DNA of 64,000 bases from Nannocystis bainbridge. GTDB lineage: Bacteria; Myxococcota_A; Polyangia; Nannocystales; Nannocystaceae. Every line of letters starts with the position of its first letter. The first letter of the stretch is position 1. The notes below the pieces were generated by a model, which worked only from the letters and a program-made list of their open reading frames with translations, was not told where the DNA came from and searched no databases. Made by a program: the position numbers and the translations under genes. Location: assembly GCF_028368995.1 (NCBI RefSeq), contig NZ_JAQNDL010000001.1, forward strand, positions 3,684,001 to 3,748,000. The letters are read 5' to 3'. This document shows, in pieces, positions 45,728 through 59,105 of this stretch.

Positions 45728-45739
45728 CCCGCCCCGCGC

Positions 45740-46570
45740 TCATTCGTGCCAGGGCTCCCACAGCGTGCGCAGGCTGACCAGCGCACCGCTGGCGCCCTGG
45801 ATCTCGGCCTTGTAGGTAGTCCCGCCGGTGAGCCTGAGGCCCGGGTCGTTGTCGTAGTGGCGACCGACCCATGTGCCGGGCTTGATCGTGTCGGTCGAGC
45901 CGCGCTCCCACCAGCACTCGAGGTCGCAGTCGAAGAGCTCGCAGGTGCGGCGGCATTTCCACCAATCGGTGGTGAACGTGGCGTCGCCGGTGCCCTCGCG
46001 GCCCTGCATGGCGACCGCCTCGTATTCGCCGGAGTTCATGTCCGACGTCGATTCGGCCCACTCCCAGCCCTGCGTGCAATGGCTGCGCTCGGGGCGGGTA
46101 CAAAAAGTGGTCTTGAACCACTGCTGCTCCCAGTCGTCGCGCGTCGGCGAGACCGTGGCGACCGGCAGCGTCGGCGGCGAGACCGGCTTCGGCGACGGTG
46201 ACACCTCCTCGACCTCGCGCTCGGCCTGGCGGTCGAGCGCCGCGGCGAGCGCGGGCGGTGGTTCGCGGCCGGGCGCCAGCCTCGACCACACCTCGGCCGC
46301 GCCCTCGCGCATCAGCTCCGGCGTCACCGCGCGCTCGGGGTCGTCGACGCTGCCGCGCTCGACCACGCTGATGAGCCCGGGCTCGAGCTCCTCGAACAGC
46401 ACCACGTGGCCGCCGCCGAGGTCGAGCTCGGCCAGCACGCCCGGCTGCGTCGCCGGCGCGGCCTGTGCCGCCGGCTCGGCCTGCTCCGGCGTCGCGGGGC
46501 TCGGGACCGCCTCGTCCGCGTCGCAAGCAGCCAGCGCGATCGACACGATGATGGCTGCCCGTCGAAGCAT
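45740..46570 (-). CDS. Hypothetical lipoprotein with Cys/Trp-rich C-terminal domain
   Basis: Product of 276 aa. The start at 46570 gives a lipoprotein signal (IIVSIALAACDADE). Residues ~20-50 are an Ala/Pro/Glu linker. A small domain follows (LAELDLGGGHVVLFEELEPG). After a second Pro-rich linker (~125-150), the C-terminal ~125 residues are rich in Cys and Trp (FCTRPERSHCTQGWEW, WWKCRRTCELFDCDLECWWE) and probably contain four disulfides. The pattern matches no family I know. It is another Cys-rich exported substrate for the disulfide machinery encoded elsewhere in this window. Convergent with the SDR gene. Confidence 0.8.
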   Translation of the reverse strand: MLRRAAIIVSIALAACDADEAVPSPATPEQAEPAAQAAPATQPGVLAELDLGGGHVVLFEELEPGLISVVERGSVDDPERAVTPELMREGAAEVWSRLAPGREPPPALAAALDRQAEREVEEVSPSPKPVSPPTLPVATVSPTRDDWEQQWFKTTFCTRPERSHCTQGWEWAESTSDMNSGEYEAVAMQGREGTGDATFTTDWWKCRRTCELFDCDLECWWERGSTDTIKPGTWVGRHYDNDPGLRLTGGTTYKAEIQGASGALVSLRTLWEPWHE

Positions 46571-47096
46571 GGGGTCCTCGCAGGTCGCGCCCGGCGCGAC
46601 GCGGTGACCTTGACACCCGGGCCGCAGGACGCAAGCGCAGCTCCGCGCGTCCGGCAGGCTCGGCCACAGGGCGCGCGCAGAGAAGGCCGGTCGCGCCTCG
46701 TCCGCGAACCGGTCGCAGCCACGATCCTCGTTCGGCGTCGATCGCGGCCCGGTGGCAGCTGACCGCACATTCGCCGTCATGCCATTGACCCGTGATCGAT
46801 CGGCGTATTCCACATCGTCCTTCCCCACCGATCGCTCGCACGTGCGATTGGGCGATCCTTGCCATTCGGGGGATCTTGCCCACGCGGCCTTTGGGCCCCC
46901 TCGCGAACCGCGATGTCTCTTCAAGACGCGCATTTTGTCGCGAGATCGGGGACGACGTGAAACCGCTGTTTGCGAAATCATGCCTTGCAACCCGGCCCTA
47001 GGTCGGTCACCTTCGGGCTCCCATCTCTGCCGGCGGTCTTGCGGCCGTCGCCGGCGGGGCGTGATCGCGTGGGCCGCGGAGACCGGAAAACAGACC
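46571..47096. other. Divergent intergenic region, 526 bp
   Basis: Contains a lower-GC stretch at ~46780-46990 that is the likely promoter region of the BP74-type gene. A frame in phase with that gene is open from 46752 but has non-protein-like composition and no ribosome site. No repeats of the palindrome family. Confidence 0.45.
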
Positions 47097-47444
47097 ATGG
47101 CAGCCTATTTTCGCTTCACCGACACCAATGGCCAGCCGCGCTTCGTGATCGAGCTCAACGACGAGGCCAAGATTGCGCATGCGCGGCGGATCCTCAGCGG
47201 CGAGGAGACCCAGCGGATCCACATCCACGGGCGCATCATCAAGCGGCCTGTGCCCTACAACCCGGGCTGGTCGTTCCACCTGGACTCGAACACCATCGAT
47301 TTCTTCGACATGGCGATCGAAGTGTGCGACTCGAGCATGCAATACCTCGAGGATCACCTCGACGAGGCCGGCGGCGCCTTCCTGCCCGGCGGGCACTGGT
47401 GCCCGTGGTCGTCGCGGCTGGTCGACGAGGTCAAGCCGGGGTAG
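47097..47444 (+). CDS. BP74-like domain protein
   Basis: Product of 115 aa, a single domain with no signal peptide from ATG 47097. The conserved order of the BP74 N-terminal domain is visible: RFVIELNDEAKIAHARRIL, then HIHGRIIKRPVPYNPGWSFH, DSNTIDFFDMAIEVCD, and the invariant end GGAFLPGGHWCPWSSRLV. The family is named after a Dictyostelium calcium-dependent protein and occurs widely in myxobacteria and actinomycetes, often secreted; its biochemical role is not established. This copy lacks a recognisable export signal unless translation begins further upstream. Confidence 0.82.
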   Translation: MAAYFRFTDTNGQPRFVIELNDEAKIAHARRILSGEETQRIHIHGRIIKRPVPYNPGWSFHLDSNTIDFFDMAIEVCDSSMQYLEDHLDEAGGAFLPGGHWCPWSSRLVDEVKPG

Positions 47445-47604
47445 CGGCATTCGCCGTGATCGTCGCCCTGCGGTCGCAGGGCGGCGCGGCGCATTGCGCC
47501 TGATCGCAAGGTGGCGCCATTGGCATGACCGCCGAACGGCGCTCGTGAATGGCGGCAATCACACGCCGGCGCTCGGGGCCGGCGCTCGTCATTTCGCCCC
47601 GCGC

Positions 47605-48747
47605 TCAGCGCACGACGAAGCGCAGGCCGGCGGCCTGCAGGCGCTCGATGAGCAGCTCGCCGCAGGCGGCCGCCGTGGTCGACACGCCACCTGTCTCTTT
47701 GCACATGTCTCGTTGTAACACCAGGCACAGCGCCGTCTCGCCGGCCATCTTGGCCGTCTCGTCGTAGCCCGGGTCGCCGCCGGAGACCTCGGCGATCACC
47801 GGCGGGTCGTCGCCGGCGCGGCCGACGAAGGTCACCTTGAACCAGCTCTTGGCCCGCACCTCGGGCGCGGGGCCGCTGCCGGGCGGGTGCATGCGCGACA
47901 GCAGGCGGCGCAGCGGGCCGATCTTGGCCGCGCCGACCAGCGCCCCGGCGCCCGCGATCGCCAGGCCGACGTGGTAGAGCCGCGGCATCGCCACGTAGTG
48001 CGCGTAGCTGAACTCGGGCCCGTAGTCGCCGCGCAGCCGGGCCGAGCGGCGAGCGATCTGCGGGTCGATGGTCGGCATCGGCACCGCCCAGCGGCCGAGC
48101 TCGCGCTGGTAGTGGATCGCGGCTCGCTTGCGTCCGCTCGGAGCGCCGCTCCGCGGCTTGCGTGAAGGGGTCGGGGCGCCGAGCACGCCGAGCGCGGACG
48201 CGAGCGTGCCGCCGGAGAAGCTGCCGCGGCCCTCGAGATAGCCGGCGATCGTCAGCGGCCGGCCCTGCGGGAGGGCGCGCGTGGTCCACAACACGCCGAG
48301 GTCGGTGGGGATGCTGTCGAAGCCGCAACACGGCAGCACGAGCACGCCGCGGGCCCGCGCCGCGGCGTCGTACGCGGCGATGATGCTTTCGACGAAGGCG
48401 GGCTCGCCGGTGAGGTCGAGGTAGTCGGCACCCTGCTCGACGCACGCGCGCACCACTGGTTCGCCGTAGCGCACGTAGGGACCGACGGTCGTTAGGATCA
48501 CGCGCGAGCTGGCCGCCATGCGCGCGAGCGCGGCGGGGTCGTCGGTGTCGGCGACGACGATCCCGACCTCACGCCCGAGCTCCGCGGCGACCGCGGCGAG
48601 CTTGTCGCGCGAGCGCCCTGCGACCGCGAGACGCACCTCGGGGGGCGCGTGGGCGGCGAGGTAGGCGGCGCACAGACGGCCGACGAAGCCGGTCGCGCCG
48701 AACACGGTGATGTCCCAGTCTCTCGCGGATGCAGCGGGCGGCGTCAC
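47605..48747 (-). CDS. Saccharopine-dehydrogenase-like / trans-acting enoyl reductase-type protein
   Basis: Product of 380 aa with a GTG start at 48747. Rossmann fold at the N-terminus: DITVFGATGFVGRLCAAYLA, then RLAVAGRSRDKLAAVAAEL and VILTTVGPYVRYGEPVVRAC, the hallmark of the saccharopine dehydrogenase NADP-binding family. YLDLTGEPAFVESII and VLPCCGFDSIPTDLGV follow, as in mycobacterial trans-acting enoyl reductases of lipid synthesis. The substrate is unknown. Near the C-terminus, LQRDMCKETGGV is coded by a palindrome-like DNA stretch (47690-47716) resembling the dispersed repeat. Divergent from the large kinase gene with a 53-bp gap. Confidence 0.87.
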   Translation of the reverse strand: MTPPAASARDWDITVFGATGFVGRLCAAYLAAHAPPEVRLAVAGRSRDKLAAVAAELGREVGIVVADTDDPAALARMAASSRVILTTVGPYVRYGEPVVRACVEQGADYLDLTGEPAFVESIIAAYDAAARARGVLVLPCCGFDSIPTDLGVLWTTRALPQGRPLTIAGYLEGRGSFSGGTLASALGVLGAPTPSRKPRSGAPSGRKRAAIHYQRELGRWAVPMPTIDPQIARRSARLRGDYGPEFSYAHYVAMPRLYHVGLAIAGAGALVGAAKIGPLRRLLSRMHPPGSGPAPEVRAKSWFKVTFVGRAGDDPPVIAEVSGGDPGYDETAKMAGETALCLVLQRDMCKETGGVSTTAAACGELLIERLQAAGLRFVVR

Positions 48748-48800
48748 CGGGCGAGGATACCTTGTTTCTCGCGCGCGACCTGGCGATACACTCGTCCGCC

Positions 48801-53894
<5,094 letters not shown>

Positions 53895-53897
<3 letters not shown>

Positions 53898-53946
53898 TGT
53901 CCGCAGGGACAGGTCGCGGAGCGACATGTCCTCCGGGACATGTCGC
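53895..53946. repeat. Double ACATGTCC palindrome element at a stop codon
   Basis: The TGA stop is itself the first bases of TGATGTCCGCAGGGACAGG. 15 bp later GACATGTCCTCCGGGACATG follows. Two hairpins in tandem immediately after a long gene, suited to 3' mRNA protection or termination. Confidence 0.75.
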
Positions 53947-54074
53947 GCGATCGCCCGCTCGACCCCTGCAGCGCATGAATGCGCGCCCAGCCATGCGCGC
54001 AAGATCCGAAGGGAGCACCCCGACCTGGACTATCGGAACATCCCCGGGGTCAAATCACCCCGACGCGCCGATCT

Positions 54075-54200
54075 AACCTGTCCCAAAGGACATTCATGTC
54101 GAACGACGCCGTGTCCCGCAATCACATGTCCCGAGGGACATGCGCGATCAAGACGATCGGCGCCGCGACCGCCGCTGTCACATGTCCGAACGGACAGATG
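54075..54200. repeat. Three ACATGTCC palindrome elements in 125 bp
   Basis: CCTGTCCCAAAGGACATTCATG (from 54078, 20 bp core), ACATGTCCCGAGGGACATG (54124-54142) and ACATGTCCGAACGGACAG (54180-54197). The middle one is almost perfect: arms ACATGTCCC/GGGACATG with a GA loop. They lie in the convergent gap between the large kinase and the host-attachment gene. Confidence 0.8.
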
Positions 54201-54246
54201 AATCCGCGCCCCGTCGATGCGAACCCAGCCACTGGCACATCGTCCC

Positions 54247-54281
54247 GCGCCCCCTTTTGAGCCCTTCTTTAAAAGGGGCGC
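54247..54281. terminator. GC-stem hairpin with A/T-flanked arms between convergent genes
   Basis: GCGCCCCCTTTT (54247-54258) pairs with AAAAGGGGCGC (54271-54281) with a single bulged C and a 12-nt loop. It lies between the convergent kinase and host-attachment genes, giving U-rich/A-rich arm bases on either strand. Fits a bidirectional terminator, though a free U-tract is not present. Confidence 0.5.
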
Positions 54282-54389
54282 ACGCGGGATGCGATCGAAT
54301 CTGGCCGCTCCCGCGCACATCAGAAGAGGGTTGTTACCGGGCTCCATCTCGGGTCATGCCCATTCGGGCGTGGCCCACCGCGCGAACGA

Positions 54390-54878
54390 TCAGCTCGCCA
54401 TCGACGAGGGCGAGGCGCAGTACAGCGGGCTGTGCAGCGCGTCACCGAGGCGGCGGACCACCTCGTCGTCGGTCAGGTCGAGCCAGTCGTGGCCGATCTC
54501 GACATGCACCCGCGCGTACGCGCGCGGCGACAGCGCTCGACGCAGGTCGCCGAGCGCACGCGGCGGGGCGACGAGGATCACTCGCTGGACGCGGCGGTCG
54601 CCGACGCCGCGGTCGACGAACGCGGCGATCTGGCCGCTGAACTCGACCTCGGCCTTGTCGTGCGGGTTGCTGCGCGGCTCGAACGTGTGGCGGGCGGCGC
54701 CCGCGGACCCGCGCGAGCGGCCTGGGCGGTCTTCACCGACCTCATGGTTGAGCTCTCGCCCGCTCGTGAATCCGTCGCCGAACGGCCGGGTCAGCGCGGC
54801 GCCGGGTGCTTCCTGCACCAGGATCCGGCTACGCGAGCCGTCCATGAGGACGATCCAGGTAGGAGTGTGGGGCTTCAT
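54390..54878 (-). CDS. Host-attachment-type protein (baeRF-like)
   Basis: Product of 162 aa from ATG 54878 (MKPHTPTWIVLMDGSRSRIL). The pattern follows the bacterial 'required for attachment to host cells' family: WIVLMDGSRSRILVQ, a variable basic stretch, FEPRSNPHDKAEVEFSGQIA, and RVQRVILVAPPRALGDLRRAL. The middle resembles the core fold of eukaryotic release factor eRF1, and members are now seen as ribosome-associated baeRF proteins; the historical 'attachment' name does not prove an adhesion role. No partner nearby. Divergent from the ABC transporter. Confidence 0.85.
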   Translation of the reverse strand: MKPHTPTWIVLMDGSRSRILVQEAPGAALTRPFGDGFTSGRELNHEVGEDRPGRSRGSAGAARHTFEPRSNPHDKAEVEFSGQIAAFVDRGVGDRRVQRVILVAPPRALGDLRRALSPRAYARVHVEIGHDWLDLTDDEVVRRLGDALHSPLYCASPSSMAS

Positions 54879-55131
54879 GTCAAAAACCCTGATCGGGGAA
54901 GCCTCGTGAGGCCAACCGAAAAATTCCAACCTGGAGCGTCGCCGCGCCACCGGAGCGGATTTGCCGACATCCTGGTGAATGCAGCCGGCGGCAGCCTCGC
55001 CCCCAAGCAGGCTCTACGGGCTGTCAGGGCCCGCTGGCGGGCTGGCGCGGCAGATTTCACGGATCTGGCCGGAGTTCCGTGGATTGACGACCCGTTCAGC
55101 ATATTGTACGCCTGAAGAGTCCGAGGAACCG

Positions 55132-55926
55132 ATGAGCGCCGTCCTGCCGCACGCCCCGCTGTCCGTCCTGAGCCCCTCGCCTGCCCCGGTCGCGCTGCGC
55201 CTTGACGGCGTCACCAAGCGCCACGGCGCCGGCGGCGACGCGGTCGTGGCGCTCGACACGATGTCCTTCGCCGTGAAGAAGGGCGAATTCGTGTGCGTCG
55301 TCGGGGCCTCCGGCTGCGGCAAGTCGACCATGCTGAACCTCGTCGCCGGGCTCGACACGCCCTCGGCCGGCAAGGTCACCGTCGCCGGCGAGCGCCCCGC
55401 TCTGATGTTCCAGGAGTCGGCGCTATTCCCCTGGCTCAGCGTCGAGGAGAACGTCGCCTTCCCGCTGCAGATGCAGGGCCTGTCGCGCAAGGCCCGGGCC
55501 GCGCGGGTCGCCGAGCTGCTGCACCTCGTCCACCTCGACAAGTTCGCCAAGCGGCGCCCGCACGAGCTTTCGGGCGGCATGAAGCAGCGCGTCGCCCTCG
55601 CCCGCGCCCTCGCCCAGCAGGCCGAGCTGCTGCTGATGGACGAGCCGTTCGCCGCCCTCGACGCCATGATGCGCGACCACCTCCACAGCGAGCTCGAGAC
55701 CCTGTGGCAGAAGACCGGCCTCACCGTCGTGTTCGTCACCCACAACGTCCGCGAGGCCGTGCGCCTCGGCGACCGCGTCCTGCTCCTGTCCTCGCGGCCA
55801 GGTCGGCTCGTCGCCGAGTACCAGGTCGACCTCGACCGCCCGCGCCGCATCGAGTCGCCCGAGGTCGCCCGCCTCGCCCGCACGATCACCGACCGCCTGC
55901 TCGAGGCCGCCCGTGCCGCAGCGTGA
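55132..55926 (+). CDS. ABC transporter ATP-binding protein, SsuB/TauB-like
   Basis: Product of 264 aa. ATG 55132 is preceded by GAGGAA. Motifs in order: Walker A GASGCGKST, Q-loop MFQESALFPWLSV, signature LSGGMKQRVALARAL, Walker B LLLMDEPFAALD, H-loop VTHNVREAV. The 'ALFPWLSVEENV' and 'DEPFAALDAMMR' forms are typical of importers of nitrate, sulfonate or taurine, or of thiamine precursors (NrtD/SsuB/TauB/ThiZ). The permease overlaps by 14 bp. No periplasmic substrate-binding protein is encoded alongside, so the substrate remains open. An ATG overlap with an EAD-like region is absent. Confidence 0.93.
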   Translation: MSAVLPHAPLSVLSPSPAPVALRLDGVTKRHGAGGDAVVALDTMSFAVKKGEFVCVVGASGCGKSTMLNLVAGLDTPSAGKVTVAGERPALMFQESALFPWLSVEENVAFPLQMQGLSRKARAARVAELLHLVHLDKFAKRRPHELSGGMKQRVALARALAQQAELLLMDEPFAALDAMMRDHLHSELETLWQKTGLTVVFVTHNVREAVRLGDRVLLLSSRPGRLVAEYQVDLDRPRRIESPEVARLARTITDRLLEAARAAA

Positions 55927-56914
55927 GCTCGCCGGCGACCCCCTGGCCCGCGCGCACCTGCACGCCGTGCCCGGCGGCGACGACGGCGGGGCCACCGGTC
56001 GTGAGGGACATGTCCTGATCGACATGCCCGAACGGACAGAGGCCGAGGACCCGCTGCGCGCCGGCCTGCGCGCCGCCGTCGGCGACCCCTCGCACGACAG
56101 CCCCGGCCCCGGCGACCGGCCCGGCCGCGGGCGCGCGCTGTGGTCCAGCGCCTGGCCCAAGCTGACCGCGGTGGCGATGGCCCTGGTGGTGTGGGAGCTG
56201 GTGGTGCTGAGCGGCTGGCGGCCCGAGTACGTGCTGCCGGGCCCGGGCGCGGTGCTCGGCCGGCTGTGGACCGACCTGCTGGCCGGCGACATCGGCGTGG
56301 CCGCGGCGATCACGATGAAGCGGGCGGTGATCGGCTACGCGATCGCGCTGGTCGCCGGGGTCAGCCTCGGCCTCGTGCTCGCGCGGGTGAAGGTCCTGCG
56401 CACCGCCGCGGGCTCACTGCTGACCGGCCTGCAGACGATGCCGAGCGTGGCGTGGTTCCCGCTGGCGATCTTGCTGTTCCAGCTCAGCGAGGCGGCGATC
56501 CTCGCGGTCGTGGTGCTCGGCGCGGCGCCGTCGATCGCCATCGGCCTGCTCACCAGCACCGACCAGGTCCCGCCGCTGCTGGTCCGCGCCGGCAAGGTCA
56601 TGGGCGCCCGCGGCTTCGCGCTGTACCGCCACATCATCATCCCCGCCGCCCTGCCCGGCTTCGTCGCCGGCCTCAAGCAGGGCTGGGCGTTCGCCTGGCG
56701 CAGCCTCATGGCCGGCGAGCTGCTCGTCATCATCGGCCACGCCCCGTCGATCGGCGTGCGCCTGCAGTTCTCGCGCGAGCTCAGCGACGCCGAGGGCCTG
56801 CTCGCCTGGATGCTCGTCGTCATGCTGCTCGGCGTGCTCGTCGACGGCCTGGTGTTCGGCGCGCTCGAGCGGAAGATCCGCGAAGGCCGCGGGCTCACCG
56901 CCGAGCACGCGTGA
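55913..56914 (+). CDS. ABC transporter permease, SsuC/TauC-like
   Basis: Product of 333 aa from GTG 55913, which overlaps the ATPase gene by 14 bp; a later ATG at 56024 would shorten it to 296 aa, nearer the family norm (~250-280). Six hydrophobic segments with the EAA loop RAGKVMGARGFALYRHIIIP (contact to the ATPase) and GFVAGLKQGWAFAWRSLMAG, then the typical family end GVLVDGLVFGALERKIREG. Residues ~30-45 (EGHVLIDMPERTE) are coded by a palindrome-family element (56004-56043), a probable in-frame repeat insertion in the N-terminal extension. Confidence 0.9.
   Translation: MPQRELAGDPLARAHLHAVPGGDDGGATGREGHVLIDMPERTEAEDPLRAGLRAAVGDPSHDSPGPGDRPGRGRALWSSAWPKLTAVAMALVVWELVVLSGWRPEYVLPGPGAVLGRLWTDLLAGDIGVAAAITMKRAVIGYAIALVAGVSLGLVLARVKVLRTAAGSLLTGLQTMPSVAWFPLAILLFQLSEAAILAVVVLGAAPSIAIGLLTSTDQVPPLLVRAGKVMGARGFALYRHIIIPAALPGFVAGLKQGWAFAWRSLMAGELLVIIGHAPSIGVRLQFSRELSDAEGLLAWMLVVMLLGVLVDGLVFGALERKIREGRGLTAEHA
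56004..56043. repeat. ACATGTCC palindrome element inside an ABC permease gene
   Basis: GAGGGACATGTCCTGATC then GACATGCCCGAACGGACAG: two palindromic half-sets in 40 bp, in frame within the N-terminal extension of the permease. Coding-region insertions of such elements are known for Rickettsia palindromic elements; here the same could have happened. Confidence 0.65.
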
Positions 56915-56980
56915 GGCCCACGGCCGCAGGATGAATCCGAGCGGATGCTCGCGGCCTCGTCCGCGAGGCCGCCTGCGACG

Positions 56981-57907
56981 TCATCGCTGCGTCAGACGCA
57001 GCGTGAAGTCCCGCGTGAGCCCAGCGACACCGTCGACCGCGACCTCCCACGTGCATGCCGCAAAGGCCAGCTCCAAGATGTCGCCGTAGCCCAGTGATTT
57101 GTAGTCGTACGACTCGGGCGGGAGCTCCCCTGTGTCGACGCAGTCCACGGGAAAGAGATCGACCCTCCCGCCACCCGCGATGAACTCGACCCGCAATGTT
57201 CCGGCCTGCGCGACCGTGAAACAATAGCTTCGAAGCGTCACGAAGCCGTAATCGCGTGGGCCGAAGGTCGATGCGGCGTTGCAATCGACCCTGTCCGTGA
57301 ATTCCAGCGCCGATCCCTCCCATGTCAGCATATAAGCAGGGTCGCAAGTCTCCGACCAGGAATACTCCTTGAGCCCCGACGCCCGCCAAGCGCTGTCGGC
57401 ATCCTCGATCGAGAGCCCGAAGTGACTGAGGAATGCTTCGCCATATGCCTCGCCGCCGAGGTATCGCGGATCGTTGAAGAACGCCACCAGGGACGCGTCG
57501 CCGTAATTGGCCCGCAGCCATGATGCGAAGTGTCCGGCGATGGCGTAGTCTCCGGGCACGAACTTATCCTCGCCGCGAGGAAAGTCAGCCAGCAAAGCGG
57601 GCCCACGCTCGCTCTCGCTCGGTTCTAGCCGCGCGGAGAACGGGTGCCAGCGGTACCCGGACAACAACTCGGCGAGCCCTTCCTCGAACAACCAGGTGCC
57701 GACCGCCCCGCCACCGCCCTGACTCTGTCGAACAGCATGGACGAGTTCATGGAAGATCGAGCCGCTGGTGGCAAAGACGCCGCTCGCTCGGGTGCAAGCG
57801 TTCCAGGTCCCACAGTTCCCCTCGACCGCGGACGGTCCGTAATGCACGCACGCGAGAGGAGCTTCGACGCCGAGGAACCCGGCGACGCGCTGTATCTGAC
57901 CCTCCAT
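56981..57907 (-). pseudogene. Metallopeptidase-like (HExxH) protein, 5'-truncated
   Basis: Open for 308 codons from the ATG at 57907, but that is not the natural start: the frame continues upstream with CAGTLAAMEG, a segment that fits the family, then ends in unrelated sequence at ~57930 without a signal peptide. It contains HELVHAV (zinc-binding HExxH) and the downstream FEEGLAELL segment (third ligand Glu) typical of secreted zinc metallopeptidase-like proteins of this lineage, followed by a beta-rich C-terminus with Cys residues (CDPAYMLTWEGSA, CVDTGELPPESY). It has probably lost its N-terminal ~60-100 residues and export signal by rearrangement. Confidence 0.55.
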
Positions 57908-57930
57908 GGCAGCGAGGGTGCCGGCGCAGA

Positions 57931-58332
57931 GCCGCCGCGATCCACGGGTTCCTGTTCCTGGACGCCGACCGGCTCGCCGCGGCGCTGGCCAACGAGACCG
58001 TCCCCGGCATGCGCGGTGCCCTCGTCAGCGCGGCGCTCGGCGTGGCCCTCGACGACATCGGCGAGGTCGGCCGGCTCGCCCGCGCCGCCTTCGCCGCCGG
58101 TGGCCCCGAGGCGCTGGCAGCCATCAACGCGGCGCTGCAGTACAACTGGCAGTTCCTGGTCGAGGAGTTCGGCGCGGCCAGCGACGACGCGCATCTGCGC
58201 GAGCAACTCGAGGGCTTCATCACCGAGGGCCTCGCGCCGCCGGCGGTCGACGAGCACGGTGAGCCGCCCGACATGTACGGCGACACGTACGGCCACGAGG
58301 ACCTCGAGAAAGCGGAAGACGACGATGCCTGA
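57931..58332 (+). pseudogene. 5'-truncated acidic protein gene
   Basis: A protein-like frame begins abruptly at ~57931 with IHGFLFLDADRLAAALANET, without ATG, GTG or TTG near its beginning; the first in-frame ATG is 58009 (MRGALVSAAL). It continues as a helical Ala-rich protein with a strongly acidic end (EDLEKAEDDDA). Its head touches the head of the truncated metallopeptidase gene on the other strand. The stop overlaps the next gene's ATG (ATGCCTGA), showing that it was once the first gene of a coupled pair. Family not recognised. Confidence 0.55.
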
Positions 58333-58864
58333 AGTTCGCCTGATCCCCGACCCAACCCTCGCGCGCGCCGAGATCGTCGCCCGCCTGCGCGCCCTCGGCC
58401 TCACGCTCGAGGAGGAGGCGACGCGGAAGCACACTCGCACCCGCACGATCTGGATGCGCGGCGACGCGGCGAGCGTGCGGCTGGTCGATCATCACATCGT
58501 CGGTGAGCGCCTCGCCGTCGTCGACGGGGACATGCATGACGACATCGTCCAGGCGCTTGCGCCCGTCGACCGCGCGACGCTGCTGGCCACGATCGCCGAC
58601 CCGACGACGATCGCCGCAATGCCGGCGCTGCGCCGCCTGTGCCTGCTCGAACACCACGACCCCTCGCCCGAGCTGCGCGTGCTGCTGGCTCGCGCTCTGC
58701 AAGCGCCGCTGCTGCTGCTGCGCACCTCGGCGATGGCCGCCGCGCTGTGCCTCGCGCCCCCGCACGCCCTGTGGGCCCTCGAGCTGGCGGCCAGCCACGA
58801 GCCGGTCGCCGGGCTGCGCGAACGATACAGCCGGTCGATCGCGTACCACGGCACGCTGGCGTGA
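58325..58864 (+). CDS. Hypothetical protein coupled to the truncated acidic gene
   Basis: Product of 179 aa from ATG 58325, overlapping the preceding stop by 8 bp. The N-terminal ~75 residues form an alpha/beta unit (MPEVRLIPDPTLARAEIVAR then RTIWMRGDAASVRLVDHHIV). The rest is helical (VDRATLLATIADPTTIAAMP, RALQAPLLLLRTSAMAAALC), possibly HEAT-like. No signal peptide. It is not recognised as a known family. Since its coupled upstream partner has lost its beginning, its own expression may now depend on a new promoter or be lost. Confidence 0.7.
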   Translation: MPEVRLIPDPTLARAEIVARLRALGLTLEEEATRKHTRTRTIWMRGDAASVRLVDHHIVGERLAVVDGDMHDDIVQALAPVDRATLLATIADPTTIAAMPALRRLCLLEHHDPSPELRVLLARALQAPLLLLRTSAMAAALCLAPPHALWALELAASHEPVAGLRERYSRSIAYHGTLA

Positions 58865-59105
58865 TACGTACCGGTCCGACGGCGCAAACATCGTCTGGCC
58901 TACCGCTCGCGCCGATGCGTTCCAGAACGCTTCGTATTCGACCTCCTGCAGATTCTAAATGCAGGCTTCAGATCGGCGTGACTCGTCGGATTACATCGGA
59001 GCGACCGGGCCGTGATTCAGATCCAGGTGAGCTTCAAACCTCGCCGGAGCACGCAGCGAGCCGCGGACGCGCCCACGACTCCTCGCATCGTCTCGACGAT
59101 CGCGG

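Noticed and set aside
57644..58324. Extending the 179-aa hypothetical gene upstream to 57644
   Set aside because: The upstream part overlaps antisense metallopeptidase coding sequence and an in-phase protein-like frame in another register; the ATG at 58325 overlapping the preceding stop is a normal coupled start.
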